Source: Candidatus Gastranaerophilales bacterium (lineage in GTDB: Bacteria; Cyanobacteriota; Vampirovibrionia; Gastranaerophilales; Gastranaerophilaceae). From it: a stretch of DNA of 64,000 nt. This document shows positions 7,198-15,251 of the stretch, in pieces (the first letter of the stretch is position 1; each line of letters begins with the position of its first letter). Under the pieces are notes generated by a model, which worked only from the letters and a program-made list of their open reading frames with translations, did not search any database and had not been told where the DNA came from. The translations under genes and the position numbers were made by a program. Where the stretch lies: positions 43,009-107,008 of the forward strand of contig CALVHA010000006.1 in assembly GCA_944327255.1 (NCBI GenBank). The letters are read 5' to 3'.

Positions 7198-8496
7198 TTA
7201 TTTAGAAATTCTACCAGGAACAACAACTCCGCCTTTAAGATTCTTTTTATAGAATTCAACATGCGGTTGGAGTACACTGTCAAGAACTTCAGGCAATTCT
7301 TTCCCCTGCATAACAGCTTCAACTATTTCCTGATAAACTGTAGCGTATGCTCTTATCATTGACATGGCTCCAGCTGCCTCAGGAGTTAAACCCATATCAG
7401 AAGTTTCAACCTCTTCTTTAAAGAAATTACCTGTAATTTCATAGGATTTTGTCAAAGCTCCAATATAAGCTTGAGCGTTTTCAGAACAATCACCTTTATC
7501 AACAGGCACAGTAAGAGCAAATACAAGTTTATTTGCAGGATTAAAATGAGCTTCTGCACTGTGGTGCATAGCATCTGGAACTTTAGCGACCTGTTTTAAA
7601 GTGTCTTTTACAGATTCATTCTGCATTTGAGCATGCCAGTAAACAGTATTTTCAAACATAGAACCCATATATTGATGAACAGAAGCTTCAATACCGTTTA
7701 ATTTAGCATCAGCCCAGAAAATACCTTCTTTTAAAGCATCGTTTAATTCCAAATCTTCACATAAAGCAAGTTCAGAAATTTCCTGAGCGGAATTAAGCAT
7801 TTTAACCATATCTTCTTTTTTCATTCCGGCCCAGATAAGAGTGAACAGGGCATGATCATCAAATGCTGAAAATCTTCCACCAACATCATCATGAATAAAC
7901 AAATCACCAAGCCAACCGTTTGCAATAGAAGTTCTTCTTAGTTCACTTTTTTCACTATTAGCATCTGTAACCGCAATTAAATGTTTAGCTGCGGATTTTT
8001 CAGCTTCATCTTGAGATTGCCCTTTAGATTTATATGAATCAATAAGCATTTCCTGTATTCTCAAGAATCCATCTTTAGTTTCAAAAGTAGAACCTGATTT
8101 AGAAGCAATCATGTAATTTGCTTTTGTAACATCCCCGAGTCTGAATAAAAATCTGTTCAAACTTACGGAATCAACATCAGAATAAAAATCAACAACGTCA
8201 TGGCATACGTTCAAGCCGTTAATACCAAGCATATGTTCAACCGTATGCTTAGAACCACCGATACCCATAACGCATAATTTGGAAACACCTGTTTGTTTCT
8301 TAAATGTTTCAACCATTGAATAAAGTTCGTCAACTCTTTTTAATTGTTCAGACGGAAGATTTACCCAATTAAGGAAATGACCTTTTTTGTTAGCACGAGA
8401 TGCTAACTCTTTAACAAAATCAGATGCTTTTGATGAATATTTTGAAAAATCAACACCTGAAAAGCTTGTTTTTACAGCTGAATTTTTAGTTAACAT
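7198..8496 (-). CDS. pgi: Glucose-6-phosphate isomerase
   Basis: The 432-residue enzyme interconverts glucose 6-phosphate and fructose 6-phosphate in glycolysis. The SIS domains show the sugar-phosphate site segments VMGIGGSKHTVEHM (about residue 80) and ASKSGSTFETKDGF (about 145). The start at 8496 is chosen over an upstream in-frame ATG (8544) because AGGAGA lies before it and family similarity begins there. The length fits the shorter bacterial and cyanobacterial type. It is a single-gene unit between two terminators. Codon choice is A/T-rich but regular, as expected of a well-expressed gene. Confidence 0.92.
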   Translation of the reverse strand: MLTKNSAVKTSFSGVDFSKYSSKASDFVKELASRANKKGHFLNWVNLPSEQLKRVDELYSMVETFKKQTGVSKLCVMGIGGSKHTVEHMLGINGLNVCHDVVDFYSDVDSVSLNRFLFRLGDVTKANYMIASKSGSTFETKDGFLRIQEMLIDSYKSKGQSQDEAEKSAAKHLIAVTDANSEKSELRRTSIANGWLGDLFIHDDVGGRFSAFDDHALFTLIWAGMKKEDMVKMLNSAQEISELALCEDLELNDALKEGIFWADAKLNGIEASVHQYMGSMFENTVYWHAQMQNESVKDTLKQVAKVPDAMHHSAEAHFNPANKLVFALTVPVDKGDCSENAQAYIGALTKSYEITGNFFKEEVETSDMGLTPEAAGAMSMIRAYATVYQEIVEAVMQGKELPEVLDSVLQPHVEFYKKNLKGGVVVPGRISK

Positions 8497-8542
8497 TATA
8501 TTCTCTCCTTTTTTTAATAACCCTTTTGCTATATTGTAACAC

Positions 8543-8567
8543 AAAAAAGCCGGATAAAAATCCGACT
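8543..8567 (-). terminator. Rho-independent terminator of the isochorismatase-like gene
   Basis: A seven-base stem (8548-8554 with 8561-8567, one G-U pair on the minus strand) is followed on the minus strand by a U tract. It lies about 30 bases after the stop at 8598. Confidence 0.75.
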
Positions 8568-8597
8568 TTTACAAAGTTAAATAATTAAAATATTAAA

Positions 8598-9242
8598 TTA
8601 CTTAGTCTCACAAAAATGCTTAGCATAACAAATTCCAACACCGAAAGCCCCAGCGTGTTTTTTCATAATTTTCATAACATCATCATAAGTTTCGCTTCGG
8701 GCCCAATCTCTCTGGTATTCGCACAAGACCTGCATCCATGTAACAGGTCTTGCTCCTGCTTGTAGCATACGCATAACAGCTGCCTTATGAACTTCTTTAC
8801 TTTCACCTGCAGAGGCATCACAAAGAAAATATACTTCATAATCTTCCTTCAAAAGCGAAAGTACAGGGAAAGCAAGACAGACTTCAGTCCACAAAGCACC
8901 AAGAATTAATTTTTTCTTTCCGAGTTTTTTAATTTCTTCTCTTACCGTTTCATCTTCATAAGTATTCATTGTTGTTCTGTCAAACACAGGTAAATCCGGA
9001 AATATATCAGTTATCTGCTTAATCATTTTTCCGCTAAATGTATCCGCATTTACCGTGGTTAAAATGGTAGGAACATTGAACAGTTTGGCTGTTTGACAGA
9101 TGCCTTCCACATTATTTAAAAGCAATTCTCTTTGCATTGAACCTACCCCAAAAATCATCTGAGGTTGATAATCAATCAAAATTAAAGCGCTATTATCAGG
9201 CGTCAACAAATCATAAATACCTTTTCTTGAATCGTTTAACAT
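8598..9242 (-). CDS. Isochorismatase-family (YcaC-like) cysteine hydrolase
   Basis: The 214-residue protein has the isochorismatase/nicotinamidase fold. The catalytic Asp lies in ALILIDYQPQM (about residue 24), and the nucleophilic Cys in GALWTEVCLAF (about 130) is preceded by the usual non-proline cis-peptide region. The C-terminal half, with QAGARPVTWMQVLCEYQRDW, matches YcaC-type hydrolases rather than nicotinamidase. Substrates of YcaC-type enzymes are poorly known. AGGAG lies upstream of the start at a longer-than-usual distance (about 12 bases). It is its own unit with a terminator, next to the aquaporin gene on the same strand. Confidence 0.85.
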   Translation of the reverse strand: MLNDSRKGIYDLLTPDNSALILIDYQPQMIFGVGSMQRELLLNNVEGICQTAKLFNVPTILTTVNADTFSGKMIKQITDIFPDLPVFDRTTMNTYEDETVREEIKKLGKKKLILGALWTEVCLAFPVLSLLKEDYEVYFLCDASAGESKEVHKAAVMRMLQAGARPVTWMQVLCEYQRDWARSETYDDVMKIMKKHAGAFGVGICYAKHFCETK

Positions 9243-9339
9243 TTATATGTACTCCTTTTTTCTACATTAAAGAATTTAACCTACATACAGATATGTTCAA
9301 TGCCCCTAATAGTCAAGTGACATAATTATTAAATTTCTT

Positions 9340-9975
9340 TTAAGACTTTAACGCTCTGTAAATCCAAGCAGCAACCATAGCACCGATAAAATTTGCAGCA
9401 ATAGTTACAAACGCAAGTTTCAAACAACATCCACTCATAATCGTCATCGACAATGCAACCGCTGGATTAAACGCTCCAAGACAGACACTTCCGCCAACGG
9501 CAAAAGCACCGGTTAATACAGTAAAACCGATAGCCAAACCATAATAAGAATTACCCTCAACCTCCTCGTCAGTTGCGGTAAGCAAAACAACATAACATAA
9601 TACAAATGTAAATAAGAATTCAGCAAGAATCAAAACCGGGAAATAATACCCGAGAGGAGAAGGTGCAGAAGGTCCGTCTGATAGCATATTCACGATAAAT
9701 GCAGCAGCAACACCTCCAAGAACCTGTGCAATCATATAAGTTAAACATCTTTGCCCAGAAATAACACCTCTCATATAAGCAGCAAGCGATACAGCAGGAT
9801 TATAATGCCCGCCTGAAATGTGCCCGCCAGCATATACCATAATCATTAACGCAGAACCAATCGCAATTGGAGCCATTAATCCGTCTCCTCTTAAAGAAGC
9901 TGTACAACCTACTGTTAATATTAAAAAAAATGCTCCGATAAATTCTACCAAATATTTTTTTGAATCTTCTAACAT
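9340..9975 (-). CDS. MIP-family channel (aquaporin-like) with atypical second NPA region
   Basis: The 211-residue protein has six hydrophobic helices and two half-helices with NPA boxes: GHYNPAVSLA (about residue 62) and GAFNPAVALS (about 165). Such channels conduct water, glycerol or small neutral solutes across the inner membrane. In classical AqpZ and GlpF the second box is NPAR, with Arg forming the selectivity filter; here Val replaces that Arg, so conductance cannot be assumed to be water only. AAAGGAG precedes the start. The gene lies alone, divergent from pgeF. Confidence 0.87.
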   Translation of the reverse strand: MLEDSKKYLVEFIGAFFLILTVGCTASLRGDGLMAPIAIGSALMIMVYAGGHISGGHYNPAVSLAAYMRGVISGQRCLTYMIAQVLGGVAAAFIVNMLSDGPSAPSPLGYYFPVLILAEFLFTFVLCYVVLLTATDEEVEGNSYYGLAIGFTVLTGAFAVGGSVCLGAFNPAVALSMTIMSGCCLKLAFVTIAANFIGAMVAAWIYRALKS

Positions 9976-10044
9976 AAATTTCTCCTTTTATTTTTATATG
10001 TAAAATTTAACACCCTATTATGTCTCATATTTGATATTAATAAA

Positions 10045-10074
10045 TTAGACATATTTGCAATTTTTTTATAAAAT
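10045..10074 (+). promoter_or_regulatory. Leaderless promoter of pgeF
   Basis: TTAGAC (10045-10050), an 18-base spacer and TAAAAT (10069-10074) lie so that the ATG at 10081 is seven bases after the -10 box. There is no Shine-Dalgarno sequence. Confidence 0.6.
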
Positions 10075-10080
10075 AAGTCT

Positions 10081-10812
10081 ATGTTTTACTTTGAAGAGAT
10101 AAACGGGAAAAAAATTCTGAAATCAGATATAATAAAAACAGAACACTTTTTCACAACCCGTGAAATATGTATCCAAACAAAAGAAAAAAGTTTAAAAGAA
10201 CATACTGAATACAATAAAAAACTGATATGTGATTATCTTGGTATAAATAAATTAATTTCTCCAAATCAAACACACACTTCTCACATAGAAATCGCATCGT
10301 CAAATAAAGTTTCATATCCTGACACTGACGGACTTATTACAACAGAAAAAGATATTGCAATTTATCTTAACTTTGCAGACTGCACCCCAGTTATATTATA
10401 TGACGAGAAAGAAAATATAGGCGCTATTTCGCATGCCGGTTGGAGGGGAACAGCAGGGAAAATAGCGACCAAAACAATAGAAAAAATGATTAAAGAGTAT
10501 AATTGTAAATCTCAGAACATTTCAGCAGCAATAGGACCTGCAATATCAATGTGCTGCTATAACGTTGGAGAAGATGTTTTCAGACAACTAAAATCAACCG
10601 TTTCAGATTTTAATCGACTTTATGAAATAAGAAACGGAAGTATCTTTGTGGATTTAAAAAATATAAACAAACGACAGATTGAAGAATGTGGAATAGAAAA
10701 AATTGATATCTGCCCATATTGCACCTGCTGTAATAATGATTTATTTTTCTCATATAGAAAAGAAAATGCTACAACTAATCGTCATAGCGCAATACTAAAG
10801 CTAAACAATTAA
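10081..10812 (+). CDS. pgeF: PgeF/YfiH (laccase-domain, LACC1-type) protein
   Basis: The 243-residue protein is full length for the YfiH family. Metal-site and signature residues are visible in FADCTPVILYD, ISHAGWRGTAG (about residue 120) and DICPYCTCCNNDLFFSYRKE near the C-terminus. Earlier annotated as polyphenol oxidase, family members act on purine nucleosides (the human LACC1 type), and PgeF in E. coli is linked to peptidoglycan editing. Both are family knowledge. The gene faces the coiled-coil gene, with nine bases between stop codons. It has no Shine-Dalgarno sequence and is probably translated from a leaderless mRNA. Confidence 0.9.
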   Translation: MFYFEEINGKKILKSDIIKTEHFFTTREICIQTKEKSLKEHTEYNKKLICDYLGINKLISPNQTHTSHIEIASSNKVSYPDTDGLITTEKDIAIYLNFADCTPVILYDEKENIGAISHAGWRGTAGKIATKTIEKMIKEYNCKSQNISAAIGPAISMCCYNVGEDVFRQLKSTVSDFNRLYEIRNGSIFVDLKNINKRQIEECGIEKIDICPYCTCCNNDLFFSYRKENATTNRHSAILKLNN

Positions 10813-10821
10813 ACTGTTGTG

Positions 10822-12243
10822 CTATTCCCACTTAAATTTAGGTTTACCATTTCCATCAAAACCGTTAAGGGTTATATTTTTTTGCGACTTCGCTCTTTCT
10901 TGAGCTTCAACTGCTCCTGCCCAATCTCTGTTAACAAGGTTCTTGTATTCAACAGCTCCTATCCCAATAGTACGTCCTGCCTGAATCCACTCCCAGTTAT
11001 CACCTGTTACATTCACCATTGTTGCGCCAGTACGCGGATCTGTAAATGAGCCATCAGAATTTTTAATATATCCTTGACGCTCAAATTCTTCAGCTGTTCC
11101 AAAGGTATTTACACGATTTTCACCCCAAGCTTCTCCAGTACATTTGCGAATATCATAATCTTTACATGCAATCATATTTTCAAGAGGTGTCTTTGATGCC
11201 GAACAACCCTCAGAAGAATTGGCTCTTTCTAATATATCGTTTTCTATTTCTGCTTTCTTTTCAGGACTTATTGCATCAGAACCAGCTTCCCGCTGTTTAG
11301 CTCTTTCTATACCTTCATCAAGTTTTTTACTCAAATCATTAACACTATCTGCGGCGGCTTGTAAAGCTTTAACTTGATTTTCAACGGCTTCATACTGCGT
11401 AAGAATACCCTGTTGGGTTTCTAGTTCAGAATTAAGTCGTTCATAATTTGCATTTGCATCATCGTATATTTGTAGAGATGTGTCATATGCATCCTGACTG
11501 TTTTCAACTTGTTCCTGCATTTGTTCGCATTTTTCAGCTAGATTTTTGTATTGAGATTCACTCTGTTGTAATTTTTGTAATACACTATCTTTTGCTTTCT
11601 GAGCATCATTAAGCTGAGTTTCTGCTTCTTGGAATTTAGTTTCGGCAGATTCCAAAAATCCTTTTGCCTGTTCCAGACTCTGTTCTGCCTGCTGTTTATC
11701 CGATTCCGCTTTCTTTACAGCATCTTTTGCTGTTTCATATTCAGGATTAGGAGTTCCGTCTTCTAAAGTCTTAGGAGTAGAGTCTAATTGTGATTGTGCA
11801 GATTCTAAAGCCTGAGTTGCATTGCTAACTGCCGCTTCTGATTTTGCAACAGAAGTCTTTGCACTGGAGACTTCAGTTTGGGCTGAACTTTTATTCTTTT
11901 CTTGAGTTTTTACATTTGAACATGCATCTTTATATTCACTATTTACGGAACTTAATTGCTCATCCATTTGATCTCTGGCTTGTATAGAAGAATTAAGTTT
12001 ACTTGTATTGTTATCAAGAGATGCTTTAGCTGTATCAGATTCATTTTTTGCCCCGTCAACTTGACCTTCAAGTCTGCTAACATTAGCCTCTGCGGTACTT
12101 TTCTGAGTGGAAAGTTCATTATAATTAGCCTGAGTTTGTGCTAAAGATTGATTTACCTTAACAACCTGTTCCGCAAGCCTTGGTTTTAAATTTGATAATG
12201 ACTCTGAATTCCAGCCCCCAAGAGCTTGCCTTACTAGTTCCAA
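10822..12243 (-). CDS. Long coiled-coil protein, downstream part of a frameshifted gene
   Basis: About 320 residues of heptad-like, Gln/Ala/Ser/Lys-rich sequence form a long coiled coil (for example EEAETQLNDAQKAKDSVL-like helices). A C-terminal globular part of about 140 residues follows, with DGSFTDPRTGATMVNVTGD and RDWAGAVEAQERAKSQ. No signal peptide is seen and I do not recognise a family. The frame has no ATG; the first possible start is TTG 12243, but the frame is open upstream to the stop at 12346-12348 and reads VNDAFDQYSGYAQN, which continues the end of the gene at 12324-12674. The two are best seen as one gene of about 615 residues broken by a two-base shift. Confidence 0.7.
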   Translation of the reverse strand: MELVRQALGGWNSESLSNLKPRLAEQVVKVNQSLAQTQANYNELSTQKSTAEANVSRLEGQVDGAKNESDTAKASLDNNTSKLNSSIQARDQMDEQLSSVNSEYKDACSNVKTQEKNKSSAQTEVSSAKTSVAKSEAAVSNATQALESAQSQLDSTPKTLEDGTPNPEYETAKDAVKKAESDKQQAEQSLEQAKGFLESAETKFQEAETQLNDAQKAKDSVLQKLQQSESQYKNLAEKCEQMQEQVENSQDAYDTSLQIYDDANANYERLNSELETQQGILTQYEAVENQVKALQAAADSVNDLSKKLDEGIERAKQREAGSDAISPEKKAEIENDILERANSSEGCSASKTPLENMIACKDYDIRKCTGEAWGENRVNTFGTAEEFERQGYIKNSDGSFTDPRTGATMVNVTGDNWEWIQAGRTIGIGAVEYKNLVNRDWAGAVEAQERAKSQKNITLNGFDGNGKPKFKWE

Positions 12244-12323
12244 TGTTTCATAGCTAACATCTGTAGATAAATCGTTAGTATTAATATTTTGAGCATAACC
12301 GGAATACTGATCAAATGCGTCAT

Positions 12324-12674
12324 TTACACTGCTGTAGAAACTACATTATTAGAACCATTATTGATTACAGCTCTGGTTCCTGTAGATATTGAAGTAGAAG
12401 TTTCTTCAACACTTGAAACACCAGTATCACCTAAAAAAGAGTTAATAGTATCAATAGCTGCTGATATTTCAGAAAAAGAGTTCAATTTAGATTGATTACT
12501 CCCATTAGTAGAACCTGTACGATTTGCATTAGCTTCTGTCCAAGAAGAAAGCCATTTATCTTGCTGATTAGATTGAGCAATCTGCTTCATTCTTGCTTCA
12601 TGTTGCTTTTTAAGCTCCTTCAACTGCTGCATCTTAGTAGAAAAACTAAATTTTACTTCTCTATATGGGGACAT
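12324..12674 (-). CDS. N-terminal part of the frameshifted coiled-coil gene
   Basis: ATG 12674 has a strong Shine-Dalgarno sequence (GAGGAGAG), so this is the true start of the locus. The 116 residues contain a charged helix (MQQLKELKKQHEARMKQIAQ) and a Ser/Thr/Asn-rich tail ending VVSTAV, then TAA at 12324-12326. The stop comes right after GCAGTGTAA on the minus strand. If one GT of the GTGT is removed, the frame continues as STAVNDAFDQYSG into the downstream coiled-coil part. A recent two-base duplication, sequencing error or recoding could explain this. Confidence 0.65.
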   Translation of the reverse strand: MSPYREVKFSFSTKMQQLKELKKQHEARMKQIAQSNQQDKWLSSWTEANANRTGSTNGSNQSKLNSFSEISAAIDTINSFLGDTGVSSVEETSTSISTGTRAVINNGSNNVVSTAV

Positions 12675-12750
12675 CTTACTCTCCTCTCATATATATAAAG
12701 TAAAAGTAAGAGCCAGAATTTCAAAAAAATAACACCTCGCCTCTCCTCGC

Positions 12751-12770
12751 ATGCTATGCTATGCTATGCG
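12751..12770. repeat. Pentanucleotide tandem repeat (ATGCT, four copies)
   Basis: ATGCT occurs three times in tandem, followed by ATGCG, about 80 bases upstream of the coiled-coil gene start. Such short repeats can slip in length. The surrounding non-coding region (12675-12901) is otherwise AT-rich, with no clear gene. Confidence 0.8.
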
Positions 12771-12901
12771 GCATTATAGCTTATCTCCCAAGGATTTACG
12801 CTCTATTCACAATTTGTTACATTTCTACAACTTACTTAATATTTATTTTAACAGATCTATAAAACTTACAACTAAAAAATGTTCAGATAAAAAAATTGTC
12901 T

Positions 12902-13516
12902 TTAATTAGTCTGTATAAACAAGCTGATAATATCATTAATAGCAGCAAACTGTCTCTGATACTTTTGTGCTTGTACTTCTAAAATATTAATTTGTTTCTT
13001 ATGTTCAAGAACATTAGTCTGACATTCTCTTACAGACTGGGTTAAATTTTCCTGAACCTGCTGAGCTTCCTGCAAAACACTTGTCATAGATATACCAAGA
13101 GCTTCCATTGTCTGCTTAATAATCATAGCTCCGGTTTGTTTTGAAACTCCGGAAGGAAGTTTTGTAATAAGTTGACGTAATACTTCAACATTAGACGGAA
13201 GTACCATTTCTTCAACTTCAGGGATATTTACTTCTGGATGCTGGAAATTCATCATAGTGTTATTCAATGCATTTTCAACATTGTTGTTTTGTGTATTAAA
13301 ATTAAATGTAGGTGTCTGTTGAACAGATTCTTCATTAAGGTTATTATTTAAAACCATATCGTCAATCAAATTATTTTTTGAGGCGAGTGAACTTAAATTA
13401 GTCAATTCAGGTGCTCCTTGAGCTTCTTTAACTGGAACAATTTCAATATCAGATTGCTGTTTCAAAGCTTCAACAATCTTTTTCCCTACACCTTCGGTCA
13501 TTCTATTGCTACTCAT
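12902..13516 (-). CDS. Hypothetical Asn/Gln-rich protein with C-terminal coiled coil
   Basis: The 204-residue protein starts at ATG 13516 after AAAGGAT. Residues 40-95 are Asn/Gln-rich and probably disordered. From about residue 120 on, helices with LQEAQQVQENLTQSVRECQT and HKKQINILEVQAQKYQRQ predict a coiled coil. No signal peptide or membrane segment is present and no family is recognised. It lies upstream of and on the same strand as the other coiled-coil gene, separated by 227 bases; the two may be functionally linked, but there is no direct proof. Confidence 0.65.
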   Translation of the reverse strand: MSSNRMTEGVGKKIVEALKQQSDIEIVPVKEAQGAPELTNLSSLASKNNLIDDMVLNNNLNEESVQQTPTFNFNTQNNNVENALNNTMMNFQHPEVNIPEVEEMVLPSNVEVLRQLITKLPSGVSKQTGAMIIKQTMEALGISMTSVLQEAQQVQENLTQSVRECQTNVLEHKKQINILEVQAQKYQRQFAAINDIISLFIQTN

Positions 13517-13624
13517 ATTTATAAATCCTTTTTTATCTGAACGCTTATATTATATTCAAAAAATAAAATTATTACAAGAAAATATAATCTACTTCTTATA
13601 TTGTTACAATTCTAAAATTATAAA

Positions 13625-13653
13625 TTTACACAAGCACCTTTTTATGCTAAATT
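13625..13653 (+). promoter_or_regulatory. Promoter of the purH-like / dCMP deaminase unit
   Basis: TTTACA (13625-13630), a 17-base spacer and TAAATT (13648-13653) with an extended TG. The gene follows with AGGAGTGAGG before ATG 13682. Confidence 0.65.
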
Positions 13654-13681
13654 TTATAACAATAGGAGTGAGGCTAATATT

Positions 13682-14674
13682 ATGGCAAAAAGAGTTGAAG
13701 TACAAATTTACAATTCAGCAGAAACAGGTTTTGCGGAGCTGGAACAGGAGAGAACCTTTGAACCATTATGGGATCTACATTATGGAGAAAACCCGCAACA
13801 GCCTGCAATGTTGTTCCAAACAGCAAACATGGCAAACTATGAAATAATAGACGGAAAAATTTTATCATATAATGAAATTTTAAGTCTTACAGAAATTGCA
13901 AATGTTTTGAGTGAATTTTTTGACGTTTATGCGGTTGCAATAGTAAAACACGCAGCCCCTTGCGGAGTTGCACTAGGAAAGACTCTGGATGAGGCTTACA
14001 ATAAAGCATTTGATTGCGATCCTATCTCGTCATTTTTCGGGGCAATAGGAGCTTCGAAAACAATCGATTATGAAGTAGCGAAACATATAAATTCAATGTC
14101 CGTAAAAATGGTTATGGCTCCTGATTTTGAACCAAAGGCATTGGAACTTTTACGAGAAAATCCGTTTATAAAACTGATTAAACTTAATACACCTTTGAGT
14201 GAATATAAATCTCTCATTCAAAAAGATATACATATAACACCTTTTGGTACGCTTTATCAGGACTTTAATAAAAGCGAATTAAATAAAAATTCATTTAAAA
14301 TCGTAACACAGACAAAACCTACAACAGAGCAGATAGAAGATGCTGTGTTTGCCTGGAAAATATCAAAATATGCACGTTCAAATTCAATTGTAATAGCAAA
14401 AGATTTCAAAACGGTGGCTATAGCTCAAGGTCATATTTCGCCGGTCACAGCAGTAGAAGCAGCAATGCACATTGCCTGTGACAATGCGAAGGGAGCTGTT
14501 ATGGTTTCAGATAATACATTACCGACAAGTGATTGCATATATGCGGCCCTTCCGGGAAGAATTTCAGCAATTATCCAGCCTGGAGGCTCGGCAAATGATG
14601 CAAAGATGATTGAACTTGCAGATAAATATCGCATAGCAATGATATTCACGGGAATAAAAAATTATAAACACTAG
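13682..14674 (+). CDS. purH: Stand-alone AICAR transformylase (PurH C-terminal domain only)
   Basis: The 330-residue protein carries the AICAR formyltransferase domain that adds a formyl group from 10-formyl-THF in purine synthesis. The segment LHYGENPQQPAML and the Lys-His pair in AIVKHAAPCGVAL (catalytic in PurH) are present, and the C-terminal IIQPGGSANDAKMIELAD matches the family end. The IMP cyclohydrolase (MGS-like) half of bifunctional PurH is absent: the protein starts about 25 residues before the transformylase domain. A separate cyclohydrolase would be needed elsewhere. The dCMP deaminase gene starts 19 bases downstream, probably in the same operon. Confidence 0.88.
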   Translation: MAKRVEVQIYNSAETGFAELEQERTFEPLWDLHYGENPQQPAMLFQTANMANYEIIDGKILSYNEILSLTEIANVLSEFFDVYAVAIVKHAAPCGVALGKTLDEAYNKAFDCDPISSFFGAIGASKTIDYEVAKHINSMSVKMVMAPDFEPKALELLRENPFIKLIKLNTPLSEYKSLIQKDIHITPFGTLYQDFNKSELNKNSFKIVTQTKPTTEQIEDAVFAWKISKYARSNSIVIAKDFKTVAIAQGHISPVTAVEAAMHIACDNAKGAVMVSDNTLPTSDCIYAALPGRISAIIQPGGSANDAKMIELADKYRIAMIFTGIKNYKH

Positions 14675-14693
14675 TAAGTATAGAGGTACAATT

Positions 14694-15140
14694 ATGGAAA
14701 TAAAAAGCTGGGAAGATTATTTTTTGGACTTGGCTAAAACTTGTGCAAGCCGTTCAAATTGTATAAGAGCACAAGTCGGAGCAGTAATTGTCGGGGATGA
14801 CAAAAAAATTAAAGCAACAGGATATAACGGCACCCCATCAAAAGTTGAGTCATGTTATGAAAGAGGGAAATGCTACAGAATAGAGCATAATATCAAATCA
14901 GGGACCTGTTATGAAACCTGCCGTTCAATTCATGCAGAACAAAATGCTATTATTCAAGCAGGTCAGGATAGATGTAAGGGGTCTACAATGTATATATGGG
15001 GGCACAATTTTATATGTATCCTGTGTAAAAGATTTATCGTTCAATCAGGGATTAAAGATGTTTATTTAAAAAAAGATGAAAATTCTCCTGTTCTTCATGT
15101 AACAGTAGAAGATATCAGAAGAGAACTTAACGAAGCATAA
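14694..15140 (+). CDS. dCMP deaminase (ComEB-like)
   Basis: The 148-residue zinc deaminase converts dCMP to dUMP for dTTP synthesis. It has HAEQNAIIQAG (zinc His and catalytic Glu, about residue 82) and the two zinc Cys in FICILCKRF (about 106-109), where the usual Pro before the first Cys is replaced by Ile. The N-terminal CASRSNCIRAQVGAVIV and the Cys-rich insert (CYERGKCYR, GTCYETC) match deoxycytidylate deaminases. It follows the AICAR transformylase gene in one nucleotide-metabolism unit and is closed by a strong terminator. Confidence 0.9.
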   Translation: MEIKSWEDYFLDLAKTCASRSNCIRAQVGAVIVGDDKKIKATGYNGTPSKVESCYERGKCYRIEHNIKSGTCYETCRSIHAEQNAIIQAGQDRCKGSTMYIWGHNFICILCKRFIVQSGIKDVYLKKDENSPVLHVTVEDIRRELNEA

Positions 15141-15143
15141 AAT

Positions 15144-15176
15144 AAAAAAGAGTCGAAAAAGAAACGACTCTTTTTT
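15144..15176 (+). terminator. Rho-independent terminator after dCMP deaminase
   Basis: The 12-base stem 15144-15155 / 15165-15176 contains GAGTCG/CGACTC and ends in six or more T. Confidence 0.92.
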
Positions 15177-15180
15177 ATAT

Positions 15181-15209
15181 TTGCTAATCTGTTTTGTTTT
15201 TTGTAGAAT
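15181..15209 (+). promoter_or_regulatory. Promoter of pgk
   Basis: TTGCTA (15181-15186), a 17-base spacer and TAGAAT (15204-15209). It lies directly after the preceding terminator. Confidence 0.6.
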
Positions 15210-15251
15210 AAGTATGCAAAGATTTTTGTGATTTTAAATAAGGAGAAAATT

